Of a DNA stretch of 64,000 nucleotides, positions 1-9,363 are shown piece by piece. Under the pieces are notes generated by a model. That model had not been told where the DNA came from. It ran no database searches and saw only the letters and a program-made list of their open reading frames with translations. The DNA is from Neobacillus pocheonensis (lineage in GTDB: Bacteria > Bacillota > Bacilli > Bacillales > Cytobacillaceae): NCBI GenBank assembly GCA_023702235.1, contig JAMQCR010000001.1:992001-1056000 (forward strand), written 5' to 3'. How positions within the stretch are numbered: position 1 is the first letter of the stretch; every line of letters starts with the position of its first letter. The translations under genes and the position numbers were made by a program.

Positions 1-752
1 AATGATAAGGTGTTAGTCCACCGAAAGTAAATAGATCATCGTTGAATCCGTATATTTTTTGTTAGGAATCTTTTTTTATTTCTAACAACATCTCTCCTTG
101 AATTGTGGAAAAGGCACATATCCTACGCTTTCAGCCGTTTTTGGAGACATTGGCGTTCTATACTTCATATCAAGTGTCTTACTTACAAAAAGCTGATATT
201 TCTCCAAATCAATGTCTCTCCATGTATGAGCAAACCCTTCTCCAACCTTAAGGCCAGTGTTAAAAAGCAACCTAGTTAGTTCTTTATAGTGATGAAGATT
301 CAATTCTTTACTCTATCTTCAAAATCCTCATGTTTTATAAAGTTTATTTTTGACCTTACCCTCTTAATCGGTTGGACTAAAATGGATGGATCCATTTCCA
401 AGCCGAAAAATTTAACTGTATGATTGATTAATATTTTAAAGTTACCGTAAACCGTTCGAGTACTGTTTAAAGAGTCAAAATGGTTTTCTAAATTTGTTTT
501 AAGATCCATTACGTGCTGCACATTTAGATCCTTGAGCTTTATATGCCCAAAAAAGGGTTGAATGTGATTTTTATATTCATTTGTTCGTCGCCTAATCGTT
601 TTATCTTTAAGTTTTTTATATTTGATATTATGTGAAAATACTTCATTGAAGGTTACTTCAACGGTAAACGCCTTTGTACCCCTAGGGAATATGTGATGAA
701 AAAGCCTGGGATTAAATGAAATACCCCAGGTAGGAGGATACCCGGGAAACAA
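1..752 (-). pseudogene. Tyrosine-recombinase integrase, broken, cut by window edge
   Basis: Two reading frames joined near 300 resemble a phage-type integrase. The upstream part (752 to 300) holds a core-binding (SAM-like) domain, with segments such as TFNEVFSHNIKYKKLKDKT and SLNSTRTVYGNFKILINH. The downstream part (303 to 82) holds the start of the catalytic domain (LLFNTGLKVGE, WRDIDLEK, MSPKTAESVG). Past position 82 a further frame, with an in-frame stop, continues integrase-like sequence (KIYGFNDDLF) to the window edge. At least one frameshift and one stop are therefore present, and the catalytic Arg/His/Tyr part lies outside the window. Phage pieces follow at 1.9-3.1 kb, which suggests a decayed prophage. 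The family call is good; whether all lesions are real is uncertain. Confidence 0.7.
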
Positions 753-1906
753 AAGTATAAAAGCAAGGAATTTCTTGGCGGTTTAGGCAAAAGGCGATTA
801 TTTCCTTGCTCTTAATATAAGTTTTCACAAATAGAAAATTATTTAATCTAATATTTGGTAAATAAGACTTTGGAATTAAGGGAGTTTTTCATGAGTAAGT
901 TTGGGATTTGAAAAAAATGTCAATTGGGAAAAATGAACAAGTATAATGTCCTGTCGATATTCCTCTTTTTGGATCTCGCAATAACCTGAGGAATATTGAT
1001 GAATCAGTTTGTGTTTCTTTCCTTGAAATAAAACCAAAATTGATTTCAAATTAACATCCCCTATCAAGTTTTCTAACAATAGCATAAATCACTATTTTTA
1101 AATTCAGGTTACGAAATTACTGAATTTTTGTAAATATATGACATGAATGTACAAAAAATATCCGGCAAAATGCCAGATAAACAAACAATCATCGGGGTGT
1201 GAATTGATCATCTCCATTTCACGTTTTTATCATACCCCCTAGGAATCAATTATGTATTAATAAATTGTTAAAAGTGTGTAAATTTGATCCAGTAGATTTA
1301 AGATTAAAAACTCAGGTCTATAAGACTAATTAATCAAACAGGACGATTGACCCATATTGTGCAATAAAAGGTGGAATTTCTAGTGGAGCATAAAACTGCT
1401 AAAAAATACGTTCTTCAAAAGAACGTATATAAATTTGAAAACAAATTCCTACTATCCTACAAATAAATGTATTCCAAATATAATAATCAACAATATGAAA
1501 AACACAACATTAAGAATTAATCCATTAGGACGCTTATGAGGGTTTCCCGATTTTTACACCTCCAATGTATAGGGTTTGATATTATACTTGAAAAATATTA
1601 GTTTTGTATGGGACAACCGTATAAACATTTTAAATTTATTTGGAAATTGAAAAAAGCGTCTAATTGACGCCTCAATTAAAGTAATATATATATGCAACGG
1701 CAAGAGTGGATTATTTTTTTATGCGTAATTCGAAGAAAATACACATCTAAAAAATGGTTAAAAAGTAAAATCTGGCACTTGGTCGGGTTTCCATTTTGTT
1801 TTACTAATTTGGGTAGTACATTTGTAAAATATAAAAATTATTAGAATCGGTAGTTGCCAAATTCGAAGTTTCCGATCAGTAACTTGTAAGGTCGTTTATG
1901 CTTTGA
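753..1906. other. Non-coding stretch, no supported gene
   Basis: An open frame on the minus strand at 876..1085 (69 residues) has no ribosome-binding site upstream and matches nothing I recognise, so I do not call it. Hairpins are visible at about 1405-1427 (ATACGTTCTT paired with AAGAACGTAT) and 1653-1667 (GCGTC-taatt-GACGC). The rest is AT-rich and probably decayed prophage DNA. Confidence 0.5.
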
Positions 1907-2200
1907 TTGAAAGAATTTGACAGCATCACCAATGGCATTCAGTTGATTCAACAATATAAAATCTATGTCCATCCGAAGTGTACAAACACGATGACAGAAC
2001 TAAGCAACTATGTGTGGACATCGGACAAGTCAGGCAAGATGTTAAACAAACCAATAGACGACTTTACTCACTTGATGGATGCCTGGCGCTATTCAATGGA
2101 ACAGATAGGCAAAGACGGTCCGTGGTTATGTTTCATGCAAAGTGAATATGAGCAAATTGGTCAACAATCCAAAACCTCATTATTCACTGAATCGAGGTGA
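1907..2200 (+). pseudogene. Phage terminase large subunit, C-terminal fragment
   Basis: The 97-residue frame reads like the end of a PBSX-type terminase large subunit: SITNGIQLIQQYKIYVHP, then ELSNYVW, then PIDDFTHLMDAWRY. The last motif resembles the nuclease domain's acidic 'D-H-x-x-D-A-x-R-Y' ending. The whole ATPase domain is missing upstream and the only start is a TTG inside the domain, so this is a remnant rather than a gene. Its neighbours are portal and integrase remnants. Identity rests on motif memory; a profile search would confirm it. Confidence 0.65.
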
Positions 2201-2258
2201 CAAACCATTTTAATCTATGTCATTACGGTGCTGCTGATTGTAGCAGCAAATGTACTAA

Positions 2259-2459
2259 TCTATTTTTCTAGAAGAAAACGGCGAATCTTTATACCATGTG
2301 AAAGTAAAGTTTGCTCACGGTATCAAAACAAAATTGTTGCTGAATGCAACACAATACGAGCAATTACAAGACTTTCTCAATCGAGTGGATGCGCTTTTTG
2401 AAATTGGCGATGAGTTAAACAATGTGAAGCTCTACCGTGAGTTTATTTGTGCGGTTTAA
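2259..2459 (+). pseudogene. Small phage protein remnant
   Basis: An open frame without a start codon encodes about 66 residues (for example YHVKVKFAHGIKTKLLLN and QYEQLQDFLNRVDALFEIG) and ends at a clear stop. Just upstream, another frame encodes a hydrophobic stretch (LIYVITVLLIVAANVLIYF) followed by SRRKRR, which may be the end of a different small membrane protein. No family was recognised. Position between terminase and portal fragments suggests phage morphogenesis-region debris. Confidence 0.35.
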
Positions 2460-2611
2460 GTGAAAAAGCGGTAGGAGTCAATTCTAAGCGTGATTAAATT
2501 CACAAGGAGGTTTTTTTGAATTGAGGACGAATTTAATAATATGGGTATTATGAGCTGTGGAGGTGACTAAAAGGTAGGGTTGACTATTTTCTCTAGGAGT
2601 TGATACAGCTT

Positions 2612-2821
2612 ATGTGTGAAGATTGCACAAGATTACATGAACAATTACAGACACAAGCAGAGGAAATGTTCATTTTACGGAAACGTATTACAAGGCTTAA
2701 AGGAGAATTGAAATACGAAAGACGTAAAAGTGCAGTATTACTTAAAGAGAAAAAAGAAATAAAACAAAGCCAACACTACCGAAATGGTCAAAAAAGAGGA
2801 AATCGGGGTAGGAACGGTTAA
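2612..2821 (+). CDS. Small coiled-coil protein, prophage region
   Basis: A 69-residue protein starting MCEDCTRLHEQLQTQAEEM. The ATG at 2612 is preceded by AGGAG at 2595-2599, 12 bases away, and is preferred over a TTG at 2600 that directly abuts that site. It has a CxxC near the N-terminus, a long charged helix likely to form a coiled coil (residues about 6-50), and a basic Arg/Gly tail. No family is recognised. It sits between terminase and portal debris, so it is probably a phage accessory gene that may still be intact. Confidence 0.45.
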   Translation: MCEDCTRLHEQLQTQAEEMFILRKRITRLKGELKYERRKSAVLLKEKKEIKQSQHYRNGQKRGNRGRNG

Positions 2822-2918
2822 AAGACTGTATTCTACTGAAAGAAACATTTGAATGGACTAAAAACCAGCGCTATTAAGCGCTATTTTTTATGCCTAAAAA
2901 AATGATATCAGGCATCAG

Positions 2919-3071
2919 CTTTATTTCCTTCAGTATTTCACCGATGGTAGCATACCTGATTCATGGGTTAATGCGCCAGAGGGAAGGCAGGATCCTAAAC
3001 AAATTAAAGAACTTCAAACCATGTACGATACCGTCATGGTGGGGGATCAAAAACAAAGGCATAAAGCTTAG
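2919..3071 (+). pseudogene. Phage portal protein, N-terminal fragment
   Basis: The frame carries YFTDGSIPDSWVNAPEGRQD followed by PKQIKELQTMYDTVMVGDQ and a stop, which resembles the beginning of a phage portal protein ('...PDGS-P-W-NAP-G...'). There is no proper start codon and it ends after about 45 residues. This is a remnant in the expected order after terminase. The call comes from recalled portal N-termini and is moderately sure. Confidence 0.45.
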
Positions 3072-3236
3072 TTTATTCCATTTAGAAGTAAAGTTCTGTT
3101 TAGAACCTGATTTTTAGCCGGATGAGTATTTGAACGTCTAAATTTTACAAGGAAGTTCAATCTGAAAAACTATTTTAAAAAAAAGAATCCGAGCTTGAAG
3201 AATTGAATTCATGCTCAGATTTTAGAAGTTAATTAC

Positions 3237-3395
3237 TTATCTGCTACTGTTCTTGTTATTTTTATTATCATTGTTATTCAGCATTGATTGTGTCCGTTTA
3301 TTTTGCGAAATTATGATACTGCTATAGATTGTAGTTAAGATTATACCCAGGATAGAAAGGAAAACCGTTGCGGCAAAATTAGATTCAGATTTCAT
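3237..3395 (-). CDS. Small single-span membrane protein
   Basis: A 52-residue protein begins MKSESNFAATVFLSILGIIL. The ATG at 3395 is preceded by a strong GGGAGG site about 7 bases away. It has one hydrophobic segment (residues about 7-28) and a polar tail rich in Asn and Lys (MLNNNDNKNNKNSSR). No family is recognised. An imperfect inverted repeat (ATCCGAGC / GCTCAGAT, about 3186-3222) follows the stop. The ribosome-binding site is what supports it. Confidence 0.5.
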   Translation of the reverse strand: MKSESNFAATVFLSILGIILTTIYSSIIISQNKRTQSMLNNNDNKNNKNSSR

Positions 3396-3610
3396 GTAAA
3401 ACCTCCCTATAAATTGGTAGGTTTAGTATTTGTGGTTTTGCTAAGTTTATTCACAGGTACAATATTAAACATTTATAAAATGCGTGGAAAGGTTGATTTC
3501 TTCCGACGAGCCAGGGGATATGTCCCAGACCCTTTTACAACGGATAATAATGTAACAGGAATTAATAACCATCCTTCCATTGTCAGCAAAACAGGAAATC
3601 AGGTAATCCA

Positions 3611-4032
3611 TCAGTGGATGAACAAATATTTGACTCGATGTGATGAAGCTTGGCGTGGTATTGTAATAATTCCCATAAGAGGTCTAAATTTACTTTTTTG
3701 TTCCTCCATCCAGTTTTGGAATTTAATATAATTCCGATATTCCAGGAAATCTTCTTTTTTTATCCGTGCTCAATTGCTTGTTTAATTAATACCTTCCATT
3801 CCTCATCCAATTCCGATTCATAGTGTGCCATTAATCGTGCTTCACCTAACAGGTAGTCAAGGTTTTTCCCCAATGGTGCTACCACCTTAATTAAGAACTG
3901 CAGTGATGGATTTGACTGCAATCCTCTTTCAATCTGGCTTAAATACGACTTCGAAACACCTGCTAATCTAGCTAACATTGTAATAGAGAAGCCTTTTTTC
4001 TCCCTTAACCTCTTAATCCGTTTCCCGATCAT
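3611..4032 (-). pseudogene. sinR: SinR-like HTH regulator, frameshifted before its C-terminal helix
   Basis: The first 90 residues are a Xre-type helix-turn-helix regulator very like SinR: MIGKRIKRLREKKGFSIT, then LARLAGVSKSYLSQIERG, then a LQSNPSLQFL-type segment and an ELDEEWKVLIKQA linker. The frame stops at a TAA just after an A-run (about 3757-3763). One base later the SinR-type multimerisation and SinI-binding helix resumes out of frame as KKEDFLEYRNYIKFQNWMEE. Adding one A restores a continuous protein, although the corrected frame then runs on to 3611, beyond the 111 residues usual for SinR. In Bacillus SinR represses biofilm genes. Either this is a sequencing slip or a truncated regulator that binds DNA but cannot be controlled normally. 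Confidence 0.75.
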
Positions 4033-4576
4033 ATCCCTTCCCCACTTTAAAATTTAGTCCGTTTCATATTCATGTTTAATATGCACATTATATAGAAAAA
4101 AAATTCGTAATAAAGCACAAAATAAAATAAGGAAATTTAATGAATATAAATCATGGACCTATTTACATTTTCCTTTATTTTATTTAAAACAAAATATTCT
4201 TTATATAAAACGAAATGATAAGAAAAAACAGAGGAAATACTAGGAGATTCACAAAAAATGTTCATTATTAAGAAAAAGAGACTGTTTTTCGACTTTTTCT
4301 TGTTTGTTATTTTGGTTTATACTTAGCTTGAAAGTTCTTTAATGAGAATACTTTAAAAACTGTTACTTCCCCAAATAAATAATAATTCGTTTTTCCTTTC
4401 AAGGAAAATGTTAGGAAGTGGTTAGGTAATGAAGATAATAAAAAGTTTTCAAAATCCAGCGAATGACTAAAATACTAAAACTAAAACGAAATCAAATTCA
4501 GACTCTACCAATCAATTAGAAGAAATTTATAAGAAATGAAATATATGAATCAGATTAAAACTAAGGGAGTAGAATA
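4033..4576. other. Intergenic region upstream of sinR-like and LPxT-like genes
   Basis: There is no gene in 540 bases of AT-rich DNA between divergent genes. A weak AT-rich hairpin (AAGAAAAAG / CTTTTTCTT) lies near 4270-4303. One perfect match to the known SinR 7-mer GTTCTYT (GTTCTTT) lies at 4334-4340, upstream of the small surface protein. A single 7-mer can occur by chance, so any operator role is only a suggestion. Confidence 0.35.
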
Positions 4577-4864
4577 ATGTACCTTAATCGACTTATCATT
4601 ATGTACTTTCTTTTGATTAGTTTTGCTTTCCTATTTCCACCTTCGACTGCTGCAGCTGCAGATGTGGTAGCTCCAACAACTTTGGGAAATGAATTTCAAG
4701 GCTTAGATTGTGAATTGGAGTTTCGATTTACCTCCCAGGGGATTTTAGCTGGAGTTCCCGTAACTCCAGGAGTCGCATTGCCTTCTACGAGCACGAATAT
4801 GTTTAACCTCCTTGGAACTGGCTTTTTATTGATATTAGGAGGTATTCAATTTCAACTACAATAA
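4577..4864 (+). CDS. Small secreted protein with degenerate LPxT-type C-terminus
   Basis: A 95-residue protein with a good GGGAG site before its ATG. Residues 1-28 form a signal peptide ending in an Ala-rich cleavage region (STAAAAD). The C-terminus has LPSTSTNMFNLLGTGFLLIL, which looks like a sortase sorting signal (LPxT then hydrophobic stretch), but the Gly of LPxTG is replaced by Ser. The basic tail comes only after the TAA stop (the next codons would read RRQMVSSK). It may be a shrunken relic of a cell-wall-anchored protein, or a small secreted protein. No family was recognised for the middle part. Confidence 0.5.
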   Translation: MYLNRLIIMYFLLISFAFLFPPSTAAAADVVAPTTLGNEFQGLDCELEFRFTSQGILAGVPVTPGVALPSTSTNMFNLLGTGFLLILGGIQFQLQ

Positions 4865-4985
4865 CGTAGACAGATGGTGTCATCGAAATAAACGTCAACG
4901 ATTTCAAGGTTTAAATCGTGATTTCGAACAAAACGAGAAATTTCAACGATTGGGCAGCAAATAATCCTTCAAATCAGTAATCTAG

Positions 4986-5016
4986 AAAACAGGTCATCCC
5001 ACTGACCTGTTTTTTA
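4986..5016 (+). terminator. Rho-independent terminator
   Basis: AACAGGTCA pairs with TGACCTGTT across a 6-base loop and is followed by a T-run. It ends the transcript from the small surface-protein gene. Confidence 0.85.
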
Positions 5017-5106
5017 TAGTTAATTAGAAATTTATAAATATTTCCAGTAAAAAATTCACAAATATTTTTTTGGTACGGGCATAATTAGACACATTTCGAG
5101 GTATAG

Positions 5107-5403
5107 GTGATGTATAATATAATCAAACGGGTGAAAAAGAGGATTGATATTTTGTTATTCAAAAGCCTAGAGTTCAAAAATGAAGTTGGACAGAAGGTTA
5201 AAGTCATGGATATTCCTGTATTGGAGGAAGATAGCACTTATAAATTTATGATCCAAGTCCGTTTGCAGACGTTTGTTACTTCCATCTATGGGGAGAAAAA
5301 ACCGAAGAAATGCTACTCCTTTAAAGACTATTTGAAAAAGGTCATGAAATGGCCTGATTATGAACAACTGTTTAAAGTTGGAGAATTAAAGAATAATGCT
5401 TAA
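5107..5403 (+). CDS. DUF2535-like protein
   Basis: A protein of up to 98 residues, mostly charged with aromatic patches: KSLEFKNEVGQKVKVMDIPV and KKCYSFKDYLKKVMKWPDYE. This matches my memory of the Bacillus DUF2535 family (ypmP-like), whose function is unknown. Two starts are possible: GTG/ATG at 5107/5110 with GAGG at 5098-5101, or TTG at 5152 with AAGAGG at 5137-5142. The second would give a protein starting LLFKSLEFKN, closer to the family's usual length. A strong terminator follows directly. The following degV, sco, ypmS-like and msr genes resemble the ypm-msr neighbourhood of Bacillus. Confidence 0.65.
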   Translation: MMYNIIKRVKKRIDILLFKSLEFKNEVGQKVKVMDIPVLEEDSTYKFMIQVRLQTFVTSIYGEKKPKKCYSFKDYLKKVMKWPDYEQLFKVGELKNNA

Positions 5404-5411
5404 AAGTTTTC

Positions 5412-5439
5412 GAGCATCGGGAAACCGATGCTCTTTTAT
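5412..5439 (+). terminator. Rho-independent terminator
   Basis: GAGCATCGG-gaaa-CCGATGCTC followed by TTTTATTATTT, right after the DUF2535-like gene. The GAAA tetraloop and long GC-rich stem make this a strong terminator. Confidence 0.9.
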
Positions 5440-5492
5440 TATTTGAATATTAAAAATACGTTCATATTTCGAGAAGAAAAGTGAGGATTATA

Positions 5493-5521
5493 TTTCTTTC
5501 ATATGTTGAAACATGTATAAT
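5493..5521 (+). promoter_or_regulatory. Putative sigma-A promoter of degV
   Basis: A perfect -10 box TATAAT (5516-5521) lies 17 bases after TTTCTT (5493-5498), a weak -35, and 29 bases before the degV start codon. It follows the previous gene's terminator. Consensus match only; no data. Confidence 0.45.
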
Positions 5522-5550
5522 TCAAGGAAGTAATTGTAGGATGTGAATGC

Positions 5551-6393
5551 ATGAGCAAAATTAAAATTGTAACGGATTCAACAATGGATATGTCACAAGA
5601 AATGATTGAAAAATTAGACATTATTGTTGTTCCATTATCCGTGACCATAAATGGAGAAACTTATTTAGACCGGGTAGAATTAGATCCGGCTGAATTTATT
5701 GAAAATATGAGCAAATTATCTGAATTGCCAAAAAGTTCTCAGCCATCAGCCGGTTCCTTTCTTGAGGTGTATGACCGCCTTGGAGAGGAAGGATACGAAG
5801 TATTGTCCATCCATATGACTGGAAAAATGAGTGGTACTGTTCGCTCTGCTGAGAGCGCTGCCCAAATGACGAAAACGAAAGTGTCCGTGGTTGATTCAAA
5901 GTTTATTTCCAAAGCCCTTTCCTTTCAAATAAAGGAAGCTTCAGAAATGGCGAAGCAAGGGAAGGGGATGGAAGAAATTCTTGCACGTCTGGAAACAGTT
6001 CGCAATCATACAAAGTTGTATATTATGGTTGATACATTAGAGAACCTTGTTAAGGGAGGACGAATTGGAAAAGGGAAAGCGTTTATTGGTTCACTGTTAA
6101 ATATTAAACCGATTGCATCCCTAGAAGGTGCTGAGTATACTCCTGTAACAAAAGTGCGTAGCCATTCTCAGGTCGTCAAATTTTTCGCTAAGCAATTTGC
6201 AGAAGATATGAAGGGGAAAACGATTCGTGGTGTCGGAATAGCCCATGCTGAGGCTCATGAGCTTGCTGGAAAAATAAAAGAGAGTATTTTCGAATTAACA
6301 GGCTTTCAAGATATTGAAATTGATTATACTGGTCCAACAGTCAGCACTCACGCAGGCCCAGGCGCCCTTGGCTTTATGTATTATTTTGATTAA
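5551..6393 (+). CDS. DegV-family fatty-acid-binding protein
   Basis: A 280-residue cytosolic protein of typical DegV length. It starts KIKIVTDSTMDMSQEM, the family's 'VTDST-D' strand, and carries the fatty-acid pocket residues seen in the family: SSQPSAGSF, then HMTGKMSGTV, then the C-terminal GPTVSTHAGPGALG motif. DegV/FakB proteins bind an acyl chain and present it to fatty acid kinase; many Bacilli have several paralogs, and which one this is cannot be told here. A putative promoter lies upstream and a terminator directly after, so it is probably monocistronic. Confidence 0.9.
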   Translation: MSKIKIVTDSTMDMSQEMIEKLDIIVVPLSVTINGETYLDRVELDPAEFIENMSKLSELPKSSQPSAGSFLEVYDRLGEEGYEVLSIHMTGKMSGTVRSAESAAQMTKTKVSVVDSKFISKALSFQIKEASEMAKQGKGMEEILARLETVRNHTKLYIMVDTLENLVKGGRIGKGKAFIGSLLNIKPIASLEGAEYTPVTKVRSHSQVVKFFAKQFAEDMKGKTIRGVGIAHAEAHELAGKIKESIFELTGFQDIEIDYTGPTVSTHAGPGALGFMYYFD

Positions 6394-6403
6394 TACGATT
6401 GAA

Positions 6404-6440
6404 AAATCTGGATGGTTAAGGCACCATCCAGATTATTTTG
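6404..6440 (+). terminator. Rho-independent terminator after degV
   Basis: AATCTGGATGG pairs with CCATCCAGATT, followed by a T-rich stretch. Confidence 0.85.
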
Positions 6441-6613
6441 TATTTACCAGGCTCAATTAGATTCCTGTACTGAATATCAAATTTCTATCTCTCATGAAAC
6501 ATTAAATGTCGAATTAAAGCATGTATAGTCAGAAAACTACTTATACCCAAGAGTATAAAATACCTGGGAAATTTAACTGGTGAAAAAGGATACATATTTA
6601 TGTTAAGAAAGGA

Positions 6614-6650
6614 AAAACTGGATGGTGCACTGGGCACGATCCAGTTTTTA
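6614..6650 (+). terminator. Second hairpin with T-run, upstream of germination operon
   Basis: AAACTGGAT and ATCCAGTTT form an outer stem around an inner GGTGC/GGCAC pairing, followed by five T. The arm shares CTGGATGG with the degV terminator, so it may be a duplicated terminator. No gene is visible between the two hairpins (6441-6613). Confidence 0.6.
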
Positions 6651-6712
6651 TTTGGGTAAAATTTGTCTTTCATGGTAAAGATAAAAAAAATGAAATCCTA
6701 AAGGTGTTGCCT

Positions 6713-8229
6713 ATGTTTATATGGAAATCCGGAAAAAAGCAAACTGAGGAGCAGCAAGTCCATAGTTTAGATTTGGAGGAGTTAAAGGAACAATTAAAAT
6801 CAGAATTGAATGCAAGTTCAGATTTGAATTTCAGGACCTTAAAAAAGGACGGAAAGAGGATCTTATTTAGCTTCCTTGCAAGTGTGATAGATAAAAATGC
6901 AATTGATGATTTTGTAGTTAGAACCATTCAAGAACACACAGATGTTGACTGGAGCATTGAGAATCTTGCTCAAATACTTCCGATTGCTCAAATTTCTGCA
7001 ACCAATCAATTAAAAGAGGTAATTTCATCTTTAATCGAAGGAAATGTTTATATCTATGTTGAAGGTGACCCATGCGGTCTCCTTGCCAATTCGAGTAAAA
7101 CTGTTGAAAGGTCATTAGAAAAAGCCGAAACCGAATCACTCGTTTATGGACCTAAAATTTCTTTCACAGAATCACTTAATAGCAATTTAAATATTCTGAG
7201 AAACAATATTAAAGACACTAATTTGTGTATGGAGGACGTTGTAATTGGTACAAGGGGAAAAGCTAAAGGAAAAATAGTTTATATTAAAGATCTTGCAAAT
7301 GAAGAAAACGTTAACACATTTAGACAGCGAATTAGTGATCTAAGGGTTGATTATATTGCTGACACCACCGTACTTGGTCAAATGATAGAAAGTAATAGTT
7401 GGACTGTATTTCCTCAATTAATGACAACGGAACTGCCTGACAGGGTTACCGGTGCATTATTAAAGGGGAAGATTGCAGTCTTAATGGACCGAAGTCCGGC
7501 ATTTTATATGGTCCAACCCCTTTTTTCAGTTTTTTTGAAACAACAGAAGATGTTTATATGCGCTGGAATATGGGGTTTTTCTTACGGATGCTGCGTTTAA
7601 CAGCGATTTTGTTATCTGTTTTACTAACTCCAGCTTATGTTGCTGTTGTGACGTATCATTATGAAATAATTCCGTCTCCATTGCTCGTCACTTTAGGCCA
7701 GTCAAGGTCAAACGTTCCATTTCCACCTGTTTTTGAAGCGTTGCTTTTAGAGTTTGTTATTGAACTATTAAGAGAAGCAGGTGCAAGGCTTCCAACAAAA
7801 GTTGGTCAAACCATGGGTATCGTTGGCGGTATCGTAATTGGTCAAGCAGCTGTTGATGCAGGTTTTACAAGCAATATCTTAATTATCATAATTGCTCTCA
7901 GTGCCCTTGGATCATTTACTTCTCCAAGCTATATAATGGGCACTGCCATCCGCATTATTCGATTTCCCATTATTATTCTGGCAGGAATATGGGGAGGAAT
8001 CGGAATCATGGTTGCATTTTGCTTTATCTTGATACACCTTTTAAAACTAGAAACATTGGGCGGTCCCTATCTTATGCCAATTTACCCTTTTAGATGGAAG
8101 GATTTAGGATACAGTGTATTCAGATTTCCATTACAATACCTATCCTACCGGCCTGAAACAAACCGTACGAAAGATAATCAACATTACCCTGTTCAAAAAG
8201 TGAAAGAAAAAAAGGATGTAGATGAATAG
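6713..8229 (+). pseudogene. GerA-family germinant receptor A subunit, one frameshift
   Basis: Two frames together give a protein of about 505 residues, the normal length of GerAA/GerKA-type proteins. They break at a T-run near 7531-7537, where adding one T restores PLFSVFFETTEDVYMRWNMG. The soluble N-terminal domain is followed by the MDRSPAFYMVQP segment and about five membrane spans (for example IVGGIVIGQAAVDAGF). The A subunit of the GerA receptor sits in the spore inner membrane and works with the permease-like B and lipoprotein C subunits, which follow in the same operon. The start is ATG 6713 with AAAGG 8 bases upstream. The lesion is likely a sequencing slip because both partner genes are intact. 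Confidence 0.88.
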
Positions 8230-8241
8230 GAGAGGTTTAAT

Positions 8242-9363
8242 ATGAAAGTAAATTTACATCCGAAGGAAGGATTGTTATTTAATACTTTTCTATTAACATT
8301 TATTATTACCAAAGTGCAAACAGGAGTTGGAATAGTTGGATTACCTCGTATCGTTTATTTAGAGGCTAAACATGATGCCTGGATCTCTGTCTTGTTCGCG
8401 GGATTATTTACTGGAGTGGTCTTATGGCTAATGATATCCATGCTCAAGCAATATGACAGTGCAGACTTATATGGAATTCAAGTGGACGTTTTTGGAAAAT
8501 ACATGGGCAATGTCCTAAATATCATTTATATGCTTTATATGTGTTCTGCTTTTTTTGTCATACTCATGAACTATATTGAAATTGTTCAGGTTTGGATTTT
8601 TCCAGATTTAAGGACATGGGTACTTTCCTTAGTTCTAATATTTTTAGTTGTCTATGCTGTTTTAGGAGGAATCCGTGTCATTGTTGGAATTTCCTTTATA
8701 TCATTTATTGGGACTATTTGGCTTTCGTTTGTTTTAATCGTACCTATACATTATTCAGATCCTACTCATCTGTTCCCAATCTGGAATATTGATATGAAGC
8801 ATTTGATTATGGGTATGTATAGATGCTCGCTTTCCATGTTGGGCTTTGAATTGATTATGTTTTTCTATCCTTATGTAAAAGAGAAAAATAAAGTTTTTCT
8901 CTTTGCTCAAATTGGAAATCTTTTTACGACGTTGCTTTTTACGGTTACGACAATAGTTTCGATTACTTTCTTTGCTGAAACAAGCTTAGCGAGAACAACT
9001 TGGCCGGTTTTATCGATGTTCAAAATCGTCCGCCTTCCCAATCTTGAGAGGTTCGAGATTATTGCCGTTTCATTTTGGATGCTTATTGTTTTGCCAAATA
9101 TGTGTGCCTATTTGTGGGCAGCTTCCAAAGGATTTTCAAGGATTATGAATAAAAAACAAAAAAAAGGAATTTGGCTGATTGCACTTATAGTTTGGGGAGG
9201 AACATTTTTCTTTAAAGCACGCTATCAGATGAATCAAATGACCGATATCATAGCAAAAGCTGGATTTTTAGCAGCCTATTGCTATCCTGTTTTACTTTCC
9301 ATCATTGTATTGGTTAAAAAGTGGTTTACGAGGAGGAAAAAAGCCAGTGCACAGGTATCATAA
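8242..9363 (+). CDS. GerB-type spore germination permease subunit
   Basis: A 373-residue integral membrane protein with about ten hydrophobic segments, beginning KVNLHPKEGLLFNTFLL, typical of the endospore germination permease family (AAT/APC-like fold). The B subunit is thought to form the germinant-binding site in the inner spore membrane. It starts 12 bases after the A subunit with an AGGAGAGG site, and its end overlaps the start of the C subunit by 17 bases, so the three genes form one translationally linked operon. The germinant cannot be inferred. Confidence 0.92.
   Translation: MKVNLHPKEGLLFNTFLLTFIITKVQTGVGIVGLPRIVYLEAKHDAWISVLFAGLFTGVVLWLMISMLKQYDSADLYGIQVDVFGKYMGNVLNIIYMLYMCSAFFVILMNYIEIVQVWIFPDLRTWVLSLVLIFLVVYAVLGGIRVIVGISFISFIGTIWLSFVLIVPIHYSDPTHLFPIWNIDMKHLIMGMYRCSLSMLGFELIMFFYPYVKEKNKVFLFAQIGNLFTTLLFTVTTIVSITFFAETSLARTTWPVLSMFKIVRLPNLERFEIIAVSFWMLIVLPNMCAYLWAASKGFSRIMNKKQKKGIWLIALIVWGGTFFFKARYQMNQMTDIIAKAGFLAAYCYPVLLSIIVLVKKWFTRRKKASAQVS

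Noticed and set aside
3414..3731. Open frame on the plus strand opposite the end of the sinR-like gene
   Set aside because: Starts with TTG without a ribosome-binding site and overlaps the frameshifted SinR helix on the other strand, which is recognisable.
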